Part shown: one piece after another, positions 20,144 through 31,190 of the stretch
Layout: each line of letters begins with the position of its first letter
Position numbering within the stretch: position 1 is the stretch's first letter
Assembly: GCA_947650285.1 (NCBI GenBank)
Contig: CANTFL010000535.1
Coordinates: 124,001-188,000 of the forward strand
DNA length: 64,000 nucleotides
Reading direction: 5' to 3'
Origin: Hyaloperonospora brassicae
Taxonomy: Eukaryota; Oomycota; Peronosporomycetes; Peronosporales; Peronosporaceae
The notes under the pieces: model-generated
What the model saw: only the letters and a program-made list of their open reading frames with translations
What the model was told of the DNA's origin: nothing
The model's database searches: none
Program-made: the position numbers and the translations under genes

Positions 20144-21013
20144 CTACTCGTTATAACGTCGCGACCCTACAGAAACGTACCACTGCGATCGGGGTATCGT
20201 GCCCGCTACCATCCACAGCCCTAAGAGACTTCCCCAGCGTAAAATCACCTCGCGGTCACATAGGTTTGTGAGCTGTAGATAGTTGATCCTTCCAGGCCCG
20301 GTAGTCACAGTTGGTACCCACCCAACGTCTCGTCTTACCCACAGTTTAGCTCTTGTTGGCGCGATACCTATCCTTACTTCTGTTAATTTGCCGACCGGTA
20401 TCACCACGTGTTAATCATTCAGGTTAATCGCTTGGATGGTTGGTCTTTAAAGTGGCTTACGCCCCGCTAGACCAATGTGAACTTCATCGGGTAGACATAG
20501 CGTTTCGTCCGCTAAATTGAAGCGAATCTTTGCCGGAACCATGAAATCCATACCCAGTAGAATATCTTGACCGACTTGAGGACCGACCCATACGTCAAAA
20601 TAATACAGTAGTGAGCCGTCCAATATAATCTTGATCTTCGTGCGCCTAATTGTCATGTATGCGTTTTCCCCTATGCCGACACATTCTTGAGTCTGGCTTT
20701 CGTCGATCATGCAAGCTTCCTTACGAGCAAAGGTGGTGTGGACGATTGACACTTCAGCACCGGAATCAAACAGCATAGTGGTCTTCTCATTTTCGATCTT
20801 TCCATCCGCGTTAGCCTGCTTAAAGCATTTTCTAGGGGTATGATATTTACAATATCCACGTGATTCCCCTGGTGCAAGATCTAGCTCCATCCATACGGCT
20901 AATCGAGTGTATTTATCAATTCGTTGCACACTTGAAATCGCCGGTACAAAAGTTGAATCAATACGTAAATTATTGATAGGCTCGGCCTGATCGTTAACTT
21001 CTTGGTCCTTCAC
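20144..21013 (-). pseudogene. gypsy A aspartic protease
   Basis: The frame 20447-21013 contains TTMLFDSGAEVSIVHTTFA, with the catalytic DSGA, then ECVGIGENAYMTIRRTKIK, FDVWVGPQVGQDILLGMDF (flap and C-terminal strand) and LPDEVHIGLAGRKPL. The continuation at 20144-20407 reads VIPVGKLTEVRIG, LWVRRDVGWVPTVTTG and YVSVGSRRYNE. The enzyme would cut the gag-pol polyprotein. The two halves are separated by a stop and frameshift near 20420. Confidence 0.88.
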
Positions 21014-21049
21014 TTATTTCTCAGCGATTCATATATGCAGAGCCTAGAA

Positions 21050-22834
21050 CGCTGGGCTTGTACCAGATTCCATCCTGGCGATCGTCATCGTTTAACATCT
21101 CCTACGGCTCAGACGGAATTATTCCTGCGTGCTTAATAGGCACATACCACTTGCGCATCAGATTGTAGAACTTCTGTAATGATATTTGCCACACTCGTGC
21201 AATTTTTCATAAGCTGCTCACGCGTAAAAACACTTGTCCGATGGATGTCCTTTACGACCGCACTTTTGGCAAGTCAATCGCTTCTAACAACCGCGATCAT
21301 TTTGCTTGATCGATCCGCAGTGAGTGCACGGTTTTGGTCGTTCTCCGTGATAACGGAGCTCTACCCAATTAGCTTCTTCATGCGGCATACAATAATCTTG
21401 GTTAAACTTCACTGGAGTAAAGACGGTGGTCGCACAAACCTTGCGATCGTCCACGTCATTTTCCGATACACTTAAATCCAACTCCAAACTGCTGCTTTCG
21501 CTTTTTAACCTTATCGCTCGTACCGATCGGGTCGAATTCGACGGAACCTGATCAGCATGAACTTTTGATCGCTGATAGAATTTTCCTGGTTCCATCGGCG
21601 TCTTAAGGTATCGGTATGTCATGCGCTGATACGCTCGCAACGTTTCTTCCATGTCATTGAAATCCGACAATCGCAGTAGATTCAATTGTAATGCCAAATC
21701 GCCAACATTTTTTGTAAAAATAAAATGTCCCACATGTTCACGCCGCGTATCATGTCTTCCCTTTCGAAAATCGACCTTAGCACGGATCGCTGCCCCATTC
21801 AATCTGCGCAAATACTCCAGCGGGGTTTCATCCGGTCGTTGGCGCGCGTGGTAATAATGTCGGGAATTCGATACATCATATCCTATATATTGTACCATGA
21901 AACCTTCCAGAAGATCTTTTTACGTGCGACGAGTAGTACAAATCAGTTGACTGTGCCAATTTTGTGCCGTTCTTGTCAGTAGATCACCGAACACCAGGCA
22001 TTTTAATTCATCCGGGGTTTGGTCCCTTAGTAATGCCGACTTGACCTTACTGATCCAACTTCTGGCGCAGTCTTCGTCTCGATCTCTTCTAGTAAATGTT
22101 ATGAGGTTGCCATTTATTGAGAAGCGAATACGTTAGAAAGACGGTCTTGGGTTCGTCAAAACTTCCGCAGGCGACAATAATGAACGCCTCAAGTCCTCCC
22201 GATCCAATTCGAACGGGGGGGTGGTATTCGGGGATCACCAAAGTCTGATTGACTTTGATGCGATCCGACCGACTCCATCTCAACATCCGGAAAGTATGCC
22301 TCTCGCGCTCTTGGCATCTTGATGGCTTGACTTGGATTGATCGCTTGACAGGCTTGACTCCGCTGTCTTTGCTCGAATCGCTCCATTGCGTTGTCAATGT
22401 AGGACAGCAGATGTCCTCAAAAAGCCGCTGCATCATCTCCGGTGGCGCGTATAGCTGCAGATCGGAGCTCAGCCCTGATTTCTTTGGCGCGATCATACAG
22501 AAGAACGGATCCACTGGGGCCTAGTGACATCCGTTGAATGCCGATCGAGGCGTCTAAGTCGATCTAGGGTTCCGCTGAGGCATACTGCGACGATCCGGTG
22601 TGGTATTACTTCGTCATGTCCGCGATCGTGGTACTCGCTTGATCTTTAATCTTGGCTTTGCCTGTAAGAGCGATCAGCATCTCGTAGAACAATCGACATG
22701 CGCAGGTAATTTGATCTTGATCAAAATCCAACAACCTTTTCATATAGATCATCATCGCCACAAATCCAGCTGCATGCAAAAGTCGCATGATCTAATAGAT
22801 TCCTTCCGGCATGTTCGATGCACTTGCCGGGGTC
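21050..22834 (-). pseudogene. gypsy A gag, middle and C-terminal part
   Basis: 21284-21898 reads YYHARQRPDETPLEYLRRLN, AAIRAKVDFRKG, REHVGHFI and ends in the first zinc knuckle CTHCGSIKQNDRGC; the next frame supplies TCQKCGRKGHPSDKC. 22089-22514 is a more N-terminal piece (MMQRLFEDICC and neighbours). Gag forms the particle and the knuckles bind RNA. The gene is interrupted at 22834-22840 by the copia insertion and resumes at 27724. Confidence 0.8.
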
Positions 22835-22839
22835 GATAC

Positions 22840-23282
22840 TGTCAGCAAGTGATGTTGCGGCGATGTGTGTAAGGTATATATTGTATATTTGGAGCTGTAG
22901 TAGGTGTATTATGTTTAGGATTCTTGCCGTCACGAAGTAGGCGATATGGCTCAGGCGTCTACCAAGGATGGTACTACGATGGATATTGCGGGTTCGAGCC
23001 TCGGTTCGGGCAGGTCTGTGAAAGATACAGATTATACCATTCTGCATAAGCGGAGTTTTTACGACAGATATCTGACAAGAAGCAATTACTCGATAGTAGG
23101 ACAAAACGTCAAGTAGGAGAAAGGACAGGTAGCATTGGTGGCTGAGAGCCATTGGCTTCTGACAGCCATTCATTTCGACTCGCATAGCCTTACAGAATAC
23201 AACTCACTTTTCATTTAACAATCCCGGTGGAAAGCCATCTACATCTGATCAAGAACGCTCGAACAACATTTCGCTCGTAAAA
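22840..23282 (+). repeat. copia 5' LTR
   Basis: Starts TGTCAGCAAGTG and ends CGCTCGTAAAA; the next bases, GGTTATGAGCCC, resemble the half-tRNA-Met primer site of copia elements and overlap the gag ATG at 23287. It matches 27276-27718 except at six positions. The end is not the usual CA, but both LTRs agree and the GATAC duplication fixes it. Confidence 0.93.
22947..23000 (+). promoter_or_regulatory. Pol III A-box/B-box-like pair inside copia LTR
   Basis: TGGCTCAGGCG (22947-22957) fits the tRNA A-box pattern and GTTCGAGCC (22992-23000) fits the B-box pattern, 34 nt apart, in the LTR sense direction. The flanks do not fold into a full cloverleaf. In the 3' LTR the first A-box base is changed (CGGCTCAGGCG). 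Confidence 0.35.
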
Positions 23283-23286
23283 GGTT

Positions 23287-23985
23287 ATGAGCCCAACCAG
23301 CGACTTCGGTTTGAAGCTCGAACCGTTCGATGGGTCCAACTACGGGCTGTGGAGTTTCAAGATGCAGATGTTATTAGTATCAAAGGGATTATGGAACGCT
23401 GTCTCCGGTGAAGAAGCGGTGTCATCTACGAAGGAGCAGCAAGCGCACGCAGCGATCGTCCTAAACCTGGCGGACTCGCAACTACCACACGTGATCGGAG
23501 TGGAGACGGCTAGGGCTGCGTGGGGCAAGCTAGCGAGTTTCACTATACACAAGGCATGGCGAATCGCCTCTGGCTTAAGGATAAGTTTGCTTCCTTTAGG
23601 TATACCGCGTCAAGCATAAGCGCTCATGTCACGGAGCTTTAAGAGCTCGTGCTGAAGATGAAGAGTGCAAGTTGCGGGCCAAGTGAAGAAGACACCTGCG
23701 CGGTAATGCTGCGTAGTCTGCCGCCAATCTACGAGGGTTTGGTGCAGGCGTTTCGCATGGCAGTGACCAGTTCCACATTTAGTGACCTGGCCAGCAAGCT
23801 GATTGCTGAAAAAGTTCGTCAGGGTGAGTCGGCTCGGGTCGAAGATGCAACAGCCCTCTACACGATCAAGAAGGCTGGCAAACATTGGCATAAGAAAGAG
23901 CAAGGTCGTCGGTCGAAGAAACCAGTAGGGGCATGCTTTAATTGTGGCAAGACTGGTCACTATGCAGGAGAATGCCGCTCAAGTT
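23287..23985 (+). pseudogene. copia gag
   Basis: ATG at 23287 starts MSPTSDFGLKLEPFDGSNY, the usual N-terminus of copia gag, followed by SFKMQMLLVSKGLWNAV and AAWGKLASF. A frameshift near 23540-23640 leads into SCGPSEEDTCAVMLRSLP and the zinc knuckle CFNCGKTGHYAGEC near 23935-23976. It builds the particle and binds RNA. Broken by the frameshift and by a stop near 23620. Confidence 0.9.
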
Positions 23986-24049
23986 GTGGATCAAGGGACT
24001 TGGGTCACGATCAATCAAACGTTGCATTCACCGCCAGTGAAGTGTCATC

Positions 24050-24449
24050 AAGCGACAAATGGGTTATGGATAGCGGGGCCTCTGCACATATGTGTAAAGA
24101 CCGTGGTGCGTTCGAGGACTACAATTAGGTTCAGCTTCCGCGTAGCATATCAAGTGCAAAAAGCAGCGCGAATCTTAAGGTTCTGGGAACTGGAGTGGTC
24201 AAGCTGCGTGTATGGACTGGACGAGGATGGATTGATGTTCGTCTTGAAGACACGCTACACGTTCAAGATTTGACCAAGAATTTGTTTTCGCTTACAGCTG
24301 AAGCGTCACGCAAGATGAAGGGGGAAATCACACAAAATGAGTGTGTGATCAAGCGCAATGGTGTGCCAGTTGCTACAGGGACAAAGAACGGTTCCTTGCT
24401 CTATCTTAATGTGAAGACTGAAGAAGAATGTCATGTTGCCGTGGAATAG
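24050..24449 (+). pseudogene. copia protease
   Basis: WVMDSGASAHMCKDR carries the catalytic DSGA; the frame hits TAG at 24126. It resumes in another frame with VKLRVWTGRGWIDVRLEDTL and the conserved NLFSLTAEASRK before TAG at 24447. The catalytic residue is intact but the chain is split. Confidence 0.88.
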
Positions 24450-25346
24450 ATTGAGCTGTGGCGTCGAAGACTCGGTCACGCGTCCTATGGCGTGGTGAAC
24501 GCAATGGTCAAGGACGCAAGACTGTCTGGTGTGAAGATACAGTCTGATGCATAGTGCGATGTGTGCGCGACAGCTAAACAAGTGCAAAAGACGTTCAAGG
24601 CAAGCAATGAAGACTACGAAGAGAAGGAGAGTGCGCGTTCCGACGAAGCAGTGTGCTCGGACGTTCTTGGGCCGATTGCACCTGCGTCAAAATCAGGTTA
24701 TATGTACATCGTGACATTTATCACGATGAAAAATCGGTTTGTCACGATCTACTCGCTGCGCAGGAAGAGTGATGTGCTATTGGCGTTTGAACGATGTGTT
24801 CAAGATATCAAGATGTCGTCTGGAATGACGATCAAGGTGCTAAAGAGCGACAATGGGGGGAGTATCGGAACGCTGGTATGGACCGCTTCTGCAAGTCAAA
24901 GTTTATCAAACAAGAATACACGGTGCCATACAAGCCCGAGCAGAATGAGATGGCAGAGAGAATGAACCGAACCCTCATGGAGATGACGCGCTGTATGCTG
25001 AAGACAGCGGGCTCGACAAGACACACTGGTGCGAGGCAATGATGACATCCGTAGACATTCGAAATGTTTTGCCGAATTCTTTGAACAAGAGTTCAAGCCC
25101 ATTCGAAATGGTATTCAAGAAGAAGCTGCAAAAAAATCACATGCGTGTGTTTGGTGATCCGTGTTACGCACACATCCCAAAAGAGAAGCGTCAGAAGCTG
25201 GATGACACTAGAGGTAAGTGTTACTTCCTGGGCTACGAGAAGTATCACAAGGCATACCGACTTCTAAATGCGACCGATGGGTCAATCGTCATATCGAGAA
25301 GCGTGACGTTTTCAAAGCATCCAAAAATGAAGACACCGAAGAACTA
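24450..25346 (+). pseudogene. copia integrase
   Basis: The GAG-pre-integrase zinc region reads LWRRRLGHASYG and CDVCATAKQ with a stop between the two. The core reads DVLGPIAPASKSGYMYIVTF (first Asp), IKVLKSDNGG (second Asp) and, after a frameshift near 24860, YKPEQNEMAERMNRTLMEM with the catalytic Glu. The C-terminal part reads PFEMVFKKKLQKNHMRVFG and KCYFLGYEKYHKAYRL. The DDE residues are all present. At least three disruptions. Confidence 0.9.
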
Positions 25347-25553
25347 AGCTTAGCAGATCTTCGACATTGATGAAGACAAAAACACAATGACATCAGGTGT
25401 TGATGAAGGGGGGATCCTTTAAATGAAGATGTGATTTATACACCACCTATGCGAGCGCAAAAGGCGCCAGACCAAGATGGACAGGTACGACCGAGCGTCG
25501 CTATTACAACTCGAGCCTCAACCACTCCTGGACGAGATGGTTAAGAGGAATGG

Positions 25554-27240
25554 ATGGTGCGGCTGAATCGGAAGAAGCGAGGGGTTTCGCGATACGAAAA
25601 AGGGTTCACGAACATGCCTCGCGGTCACTTTAAACTGGACGACTATGAGGGAGATTACGACTCCTATCACTATTATGCTGCTGAAGAAGATGGAGACCAA
25701 GCGGCTACCTTCGAGGAAGTGGTGACAAGCAGGTACAAGAACGAATAAATGAGCGCTATGAAGAGCGAAATAAAGTCGCTTCAAGAACACGATACCTGGA
25801 AACTCGTGGATCTGCCACCAGGTAAGAAGGAAAATGGTTGTAAATGGGTCTACAAGATCAAGCGCAATCCAAGTGACGAAATTGTTAAGTTTAAGGCGCG
25901 CTTGGTTGCTAAAGGCTTTACTCAGCGACCAGGCGTCGACTACACCGATACCTTTGCCTCTGTAGCACGGAAGGAATCGACTAATACGGTGCTGGCGATC
26001 GCGGCTGCTGAAGACTTGGAAGCAGAAAATGCGGATGTGGATACTTCTTTTCTGTATAATGAAGTCGACGAAGAGATATACATGAATCAACACGATGGAT
26101 ATGAAGACGAAAACAACTTGTCGAAGAAGTGACTGGTACAGAAGTCATTGTACGGAACCAAGCAAGCGGCGCGGCATTGGAATGCCAAGCTGAACGAGCA
26201 TCTCGAGGCCCAAGGTTCCAAGAAAACCGCTGCAGACCCGTGCGTCTTTATTCAAGTATCAAGTATGAAATACAGCATCATCGTCATCTACGTGGACGAC
26301 GTGATGATGTTTTGCAAGACGAAGGCGAACATTGTAGACATCAAGATCGGTCTAAAGAGGGACTTAAGCATCAAGGAGCTTGGTGACCTTACGTACTGCC
26401 TTGATATCGAGATCCGTCGCAAGCGCAATGAGAAGACTATTTTAATGAACCAGCAGGCGTACATTCGAAGACTTGCGGAGAAGTTTGGAGTTCAGAACTA
26501 CAAGGATGTTCACACGCCTGCGTACAGCAGTTTGAAGCTGGTCAAGATACCCGAAGGTGAGGTGTTTGTGCCAAATTTTCCCTACCGTGAGCTGGTCGGT
26601 GCACTGCTGTACATCGCAACATGCACGCGACCGGAGTTCGCGCATGCAGTTGGCAGAGTTGCCAAATTTTGTGAGAGATACGGGAAGTCGCATTGGGCTG
26701 CCGCCAAGAGGATTCTCAAGTACCTCAAGACGACCCAAGACCTCAGCATTATGTTTTGCGGTAACAGCAAGGGAGAGCTAATTGGGATTGCCGATGCGAA
26801 TTGTGCAGGTTATGTGGACACTCGGCGCTCCACAACAGGCTATGTCTTCTTTTTGAACAGCGGTATGGTTCTGTGGAATTACAAGAGACAACCAATAGTG
26901 GCAACATCGAGCAAAGCAGCAGAGTATATGAGAGTGTACAGCGCAACTTAGGAAAATATCTGGTTAAGGTTGCTTCTCAAGGACCTGGAATACACCGATC
27001 AAGCCGCAACCATAATCTTTCAAGCCAATCAAGGATGCATAGCATCGGCAAAGAACCCTGTGGATCCCGCGAGGACTAAACACATCTATATCAAGTTCCA
27101 CTTCTTACGCGAAAAGGTGCTGGACGAGGTCATTGCACTGGAATACTAGCCGACCGAAGAGATGATTGCAGATGGATTTACAAAGGCACTTTCAAAGCAT
27201 AAGCACTGCAAGTTTCTCACGTGTTTAAACTTGTCGGTAT
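25554..27240 (+). pseudogene. copia reverse transcriptase and RNase H
   Basis: After an acidic linker, 25749-26132 reads WKLVDLPPGKKENGCKWVYK, ARLVAKGFTQRPGVDYTDTF and a decayed LETAFLYGxxDEEIYM block. A stop near 26130 is followed by SLYGTKQAARHWNAKLNEHL, catalytic YVDDVMMF, RELVGALLYIATCTRPEFAH, and RNase H with IADANCAGYVDTRRSTTGYV. The usual E of the AEYMA motif survives in KAAEYM. The end reads EMIADGFTKALSKHKHCKF near 27160-27215, just before a polypurine tract AAGGGAGAG (27267-27275). Confidence 0.92.
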
Positions 27241-27275
27241 AGGCATGCACACTTCGCACTCACATCAAGGGAGAG

Positions 27276-27718
27276 TGTCAGCAAGTGATGTTGCGTCGAT
27301 GTGTGTACGGTATATATTGTATATTTGGAGTTGTAGTAGGTGTATTATGTTTAGGATTCTTGCCGTCACGAAGTAGGTGATACGGCTCAGGCGTCTACCA
27401 AGGATGGTACTACGATGGATATTGCGGGTTCGAGCCTCGGTTCGGGCAGGTCTGTGAAAGATACAGATTATACCATTCTGCATAAGCGGAGTTTTTACGA
27501 CAGATATCTGACAAGAAGCAATTACTCGATAGTAGGACAAAACGTCAAGTAGGAGAAAGGACAGGTAGCATTGGTGGCTGAGAGCCATTGGCTTCTGACA
27601 GCCATTCATTTCGACTCGCATAGCCTTACAGAATACAACTCACTTTTCATTTAATAATCCCGGTGGAAAGCCATCTACATCTGATCAAGAACGCTCGAAC
27701 AACATTTCGCTCGTAAAA
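27276..27718 (+). repeat. copia 3' LTR
   Basis: 443 bp, same length as the 5' LTR and six mismatches from it. Preceded by AAGGGAGAG and followed by the GATAC duplication. Confidence 0.94.
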
Positions 27719-27723
27719 GATAC

Positions 27724-28260
27724 CGGACCTTAATTCTCGTCGATCAGCATTGGCTTCAAAACTGGGAGTACTGGGCAACTAGATAGTAGATCCTTGAGCA
27801 TCTTTCGCTCGTGAGTCTTGGCCAATTCTTCATATTGTTACCCTTCCATCTTTATCGAGTCTTCCACAAACTTGAACGGCTTCGTGATCTTGTTCTTAAC
27901 TTGATCACGTTGACCGGTCTTGTTCGTTATTTCTTTTATCCTCACCGTCCTCGATCGATCTTTTCTTAAGATCGCGGATGTGACTTTTGGCAACTTGAGC
28001 TCGGTTATAATCGATGGGTTTTCACCCTGCGAATCATGCTTTGTAGCACGATCCGCGGTGGACCCCGAAATGATCTCAGGAAGGGTACGAGGAATTTCTT
28101 CCAAATAGAGCGATCGATCTTCCTAACTTATATTCTTGTCATAAGAGCCCCTCCTAGAACTTCGATGAACTGGGAATCTGTCAGACGTACGCGTCGGTGG
28201 CGATTCTTTGGCCACCGACGCTTCCATCCCAGGTTCAGTTTTTATCTTCAAATGTTCACT
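27724..28260 (-). pseudogene. gypsy A gag, N-terminal part
   Basis: 27838-28104 reads LPEIISGSTADRATKHDSQ and ILRKDRSRTVRIKEITNK. It corresponds to the gag N-terminal region of elements E (EVPSGTTADYGVKYD) and C. Acidic and lysine-rich. The sense strand starts near the 5' LTR (28314) after a leader containing an 11-bp hairpin stem (28191-28221). The copia insertion separates it from the rest of gag. Confidence 0.72.
28191..28221. repeat. perfect 11-bp stem-loop in gag leader of gypsy A
   Basis: GCGTCGGTGGC (28191-28201) and GCCACCGACGC (28211-28221) pair perfectly around a 9-nt loop. It sits close to the 5' LTR, in the leader or first codons of gag. Confidence 0.8.
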
Positions 28261-28313
28261 CAGGGACTTACGGCGAAATCCCGCCAGATAAGAATATCCA
28301 GGCACGCGCATCA

Positions 28314-29565
28314 TTTGGTGGATTGGTGATCGATCTTTTGAGGAGTCGATCCTAACTCTTCACTGGCGCCCGGACGACCGACTAACGGAGGGGGTACTCC
28401 GATTTCGTGTTTTTGATTGCCTTCCTCACCTTGTGTAACCGTCAGTGGGGAGGGTTGTACTCTTCCAGGTGGACTCGTGTCAATGGAAAACTTGACCGTG
28501 TTTGCGATGGGGCCGATGTTCGATCACGGCGTGGAAATCTTCACACCCCGACCGGGGTTGGTGTGACCACGTGGAATTCTTCACGCGATCACTTGTATGC
28601 TTTTGGGGTGCTTGATATGATTTACCCTGATCTGTAACAGATTGCCTTGTTCAAATGTAGACCTTGATTCGCGAGCCTTCTGAACACTGGAGCCGTCTCG
28701 CGATCTTAGGTCCTCAACCACAAAGGGTTTCCTGCGTCCAGTCGTAGTTGGGGTGTTGTTCGAGAGATCTTGATCCTTGGCCAAACAATCCAGGGATATC
28801 ACTTGATTGAAGTATGTAAACCTTTCTTTGACGTCGGGTGCCCAATGATCCACCCGGAGGAGAAGTCGACACGTGTACTTTAGAGCAAATTGAACTCTGT
28901 TTAATGTTTACCAATCAACTCCAACAGTTCTATCCCTATCCTCATGTCTTGGAGATCGTTTGCCGAATGTCGCTCTCTCTAGACGGTAGCGATCTTGTAC
29001 CTGCGTGGCCCACACCTGATATACTGGTCTGATCGCGATCACATACCTGATCCCTGATCACGAGCTTGATCGCTTCCTGATCGCGATAGCCTTGCTGATC
29101 GCCATCAACTACCCGATCGATGATCGCGACCGCGATCACATACCTGATCACTGATCACGATCTCGATTGCCTCTTTGGTCGCGATCACCTTGCTGATCGC
29201 GAATCACATGGTGTGCTCCACACAAACCTGATCTCGATCATACACCTGATATTGATCGTGTGCCTGATCACTGATAACGATCTCGATCACTAATCACGAT
29301 ACCGATCGCCTCATTGATCGCGATTGCCTTGATGGTCGCGGCTCCCTTCTTGATCGACTGATCGCCAACGTTACCTTTCGCCTCATACCTTGACACCAAG
29401 ATCGCAGGTCCCAACTTGCCCGTTCTGATATCCATTATAGTCTGACTGTCCAATAGACGTGATCTGATCAGATGTGGGACCGGGCAGCCAACCGTTAACT
29501 GGCTCGGATTTAACGGGAATGCGATCAGTTCCTCTACAGCGAATTATCATGGTCGCCTTACCACA
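28314..29565 (-). repeat. 5' LTR of gypsy A
   Basis: Same length (1252 bp) and content as 10777-12028, including the GATC-rich block. On the sense strand it begins TGTGGTAAGGCG. The sequence after its end (minus strand TGATGCGCGTGCC) corresponds to the primer-binding site TGGTGCGCGTGCCCG seen intact in gypsy G. Confidence 0.88.
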
Positions 29566-29597
29566 AAGGCGATAGGATACCTCGGACTTAAAGCTAT

Positions 29598-29864
29598 ATG
29601 TTGGTCGGATCGGGGAAGTACAAAGCGTCGCAAACTATAGCGTATGAAGCTACTTTAGATCGCGTGAAAGAACTTTCAGAGAAGCAGATCGGACCATTGG
29701 TAGATCGCTATCAATACGTCGTCTCTAAACGTAGCATGAAGCGATCGGCCGATCCGCTCAAAAATACACCTCCAGCGATCTCTATGGTATCGCGACAGGC
29801 CGGGAACAAGAATTCGCAAAGGACAGATACCGTAATTACGGGGGAGGAAAAATTACCGAGTTAA
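29598..29864 (+). pseudogene. gypsy B protease end and linker
   Basis: LVGSGKYKASQTIAYEAT aligns with YVSVGSRRYNEWQTLAFEAT at the same point in A and C, followed by GPLVDRYQYVVSKR, the counterpart of GSLVDHPPYLTPKE in G. Stop at 29862. The catalytic half of the protease is gone. Confidence 0.75.
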
Positions 29865-30086
29865 ATCGACCTCACTGGATGAAATAGATCTACCGCCCAT
29901 TGATAACAACGATGAAATCGGAGCCCAGTGTGCTACGAAAAAAGATCACGAGATCGGACAAGGAGGGCATGGTAGTAGATAGTTTCCATTGGATGCCGAT
30001 CTGAACAACAACAGGTTGGAAGAAGTCATTCTGTATAGAAGAAGGAGTCTGATAAGGGAAGTCGCTTTAAATAGATAAAATTAAAA

Positions 30087-31190
30087 ATGGCAGAAGCACC
30101 AGTCTACTATCACGAGAGTGAAGATTTGTTTGATAAATATATCGAACAGCACATGGCGGTGTTGCCAGAGATGTCGATAACTACGAAAGAATTTACGATT
30201 AATGATATTCAGATCGGCGATCTTTACGTACCTATCACCACAGATCAACTAAAACTTAGATCACTGATTCGGAAGAATCATCACCTCTTTATGGGGAATA
30301 TCAATGATCTACCGCCAGCAGCACGAGGTGCGATTTTTGATATCGATGTCGGTGGGGCCGGACCGATAGCACAGAGAGTCCACCTAGTCGCGCCCAAATA
30401 TAGAAAGAAGTTGTCGAAGCTCATCAACTGGTTACTAGCGGCCAAGATCTTTCATCCATCCACGTCGACTAATGCGTCTCCATTAGTGGTGATCATCAAG
30501 AAGAATAGAGTGGATATTCGCCTTTGTATTGATTATCGAAGAGTAAATCAGCTGCCGCGACTGATGCGTACCCCATGCTAATGATCAGTGATCTGCTAGA
30601 GGATTTGGAGTAGTCTCTATGTTACTGATCGTTAGATATGGCCGGTGGAATTTAGGCCGTGGAAATGACTGAGCGCGCGAAACTGATCTCTCCATTCGTC
30701 ACGCCATTTGTCCTTTTCGAGTGGCTACGAATGCCTTTTGGACTAAAGAATGCCCCCCAGATCTACCAATGTCTTGTTAACAATGCGCTGTATGGGTATC
30801 ACAAGATCGGCCAGAGCTCAGCTTCGGACAGCTAGATCGATGTATCTAAAATGGAGAGCCTGAGACAGGTCGACGGCCCTTTATACTGGGACGACGATCT
30901 TATATTGACCATATTCTCATACCAGCCACGTCATTGGAATTTTTGTACGCAAAAGTAGAACGACTGTTGGAAGCTTGAGATAAGTAGAATCTGTTAACTC
31001 GTCTTACGTAGAGTACTTTGGGGTACCGTAGAGTCGATTATTTGGGACATTGAGTGTCAATGGACGGTCTATAGGATCTACCAAAAAACTTGGAGTCGTC
31101 GGTCAAAATCACGTTCTCTAGCACGCTGCGAGCTATGCAATCTTTTCTCGGGAGCCTGAATTATTACCGCCATTTCATTGAGGATTTTCA
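30087..31190 (+). pseudogene. gypsy B reverse transcriptase
   Basis: 30087-30581 reads EQHMAVLPEMS, AARGAIFDIDVGGAGPIAQR, HPSTSTNASPLVVIIKKN and LCIDYRRVNQLPRLM. After a frameshift come DMAGGI, MPFGLKNAPQIYQCLVNNAL and YIDHILIPATSLEFL. The catalytic YIDD is YIDH at 30901-30912, so a metal-binding aspartate is lost. GSLNYYRHFIEDF follows near 31150. Inactive on several counts. Confidence 0.85.

Larger units (their letters stand above)
22840..27718 (+). mobile_element. Ty1/copia retrotransposon nested in gypsy A gag
   Basis: The insert is 4879 bp with two 443-bp LTRs and is flanked by the 5-bp duplication GATAC (22835-22839 and 27719-27723). It holds the copia order gag, protease, integrase, RT, RNase H on the plus strand, against the direction of the host element. 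The LTRs differ at six positions by my count (98.6% identity), so it is younger than gypsy A. Stops and frameshifts in every domain show that it is no longer autonomous. The domain order integrase before RT separates copia from gypsy. Confidence 0.96.
10777..29565 (-). mobile_element. Ty3/gypsy element A, nearly complete but inactive
   Basis: Two LTRs of equal length (10777-12028 and 28314-29565, 1252 bp each) enclose, in minus-strand order, gag, protease, RT, RNase H, a second RNase H, integrase and a chromodomain remnant, followed by a plus-strand accessory frame. A copia element sits inside gag. Removing the copia insert (4879 bp plus one 5-bp duplication) leaves about 13.9 kb, long for a gypsy element because of the accessory ORF. 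There is no matching target duplication: AGGTA lies on the left and AAGGC on the right, so the ends have probably been rearranged. Gag and pol carry many stops. Confidence 0.85.

Noticed and set aside
22935..23015. A tRNA gene in the copia LTR
   Set aside because: The A and B boxes fit, but the acceptor and anticodon stems do not pair. Kept only as a box-like pair.
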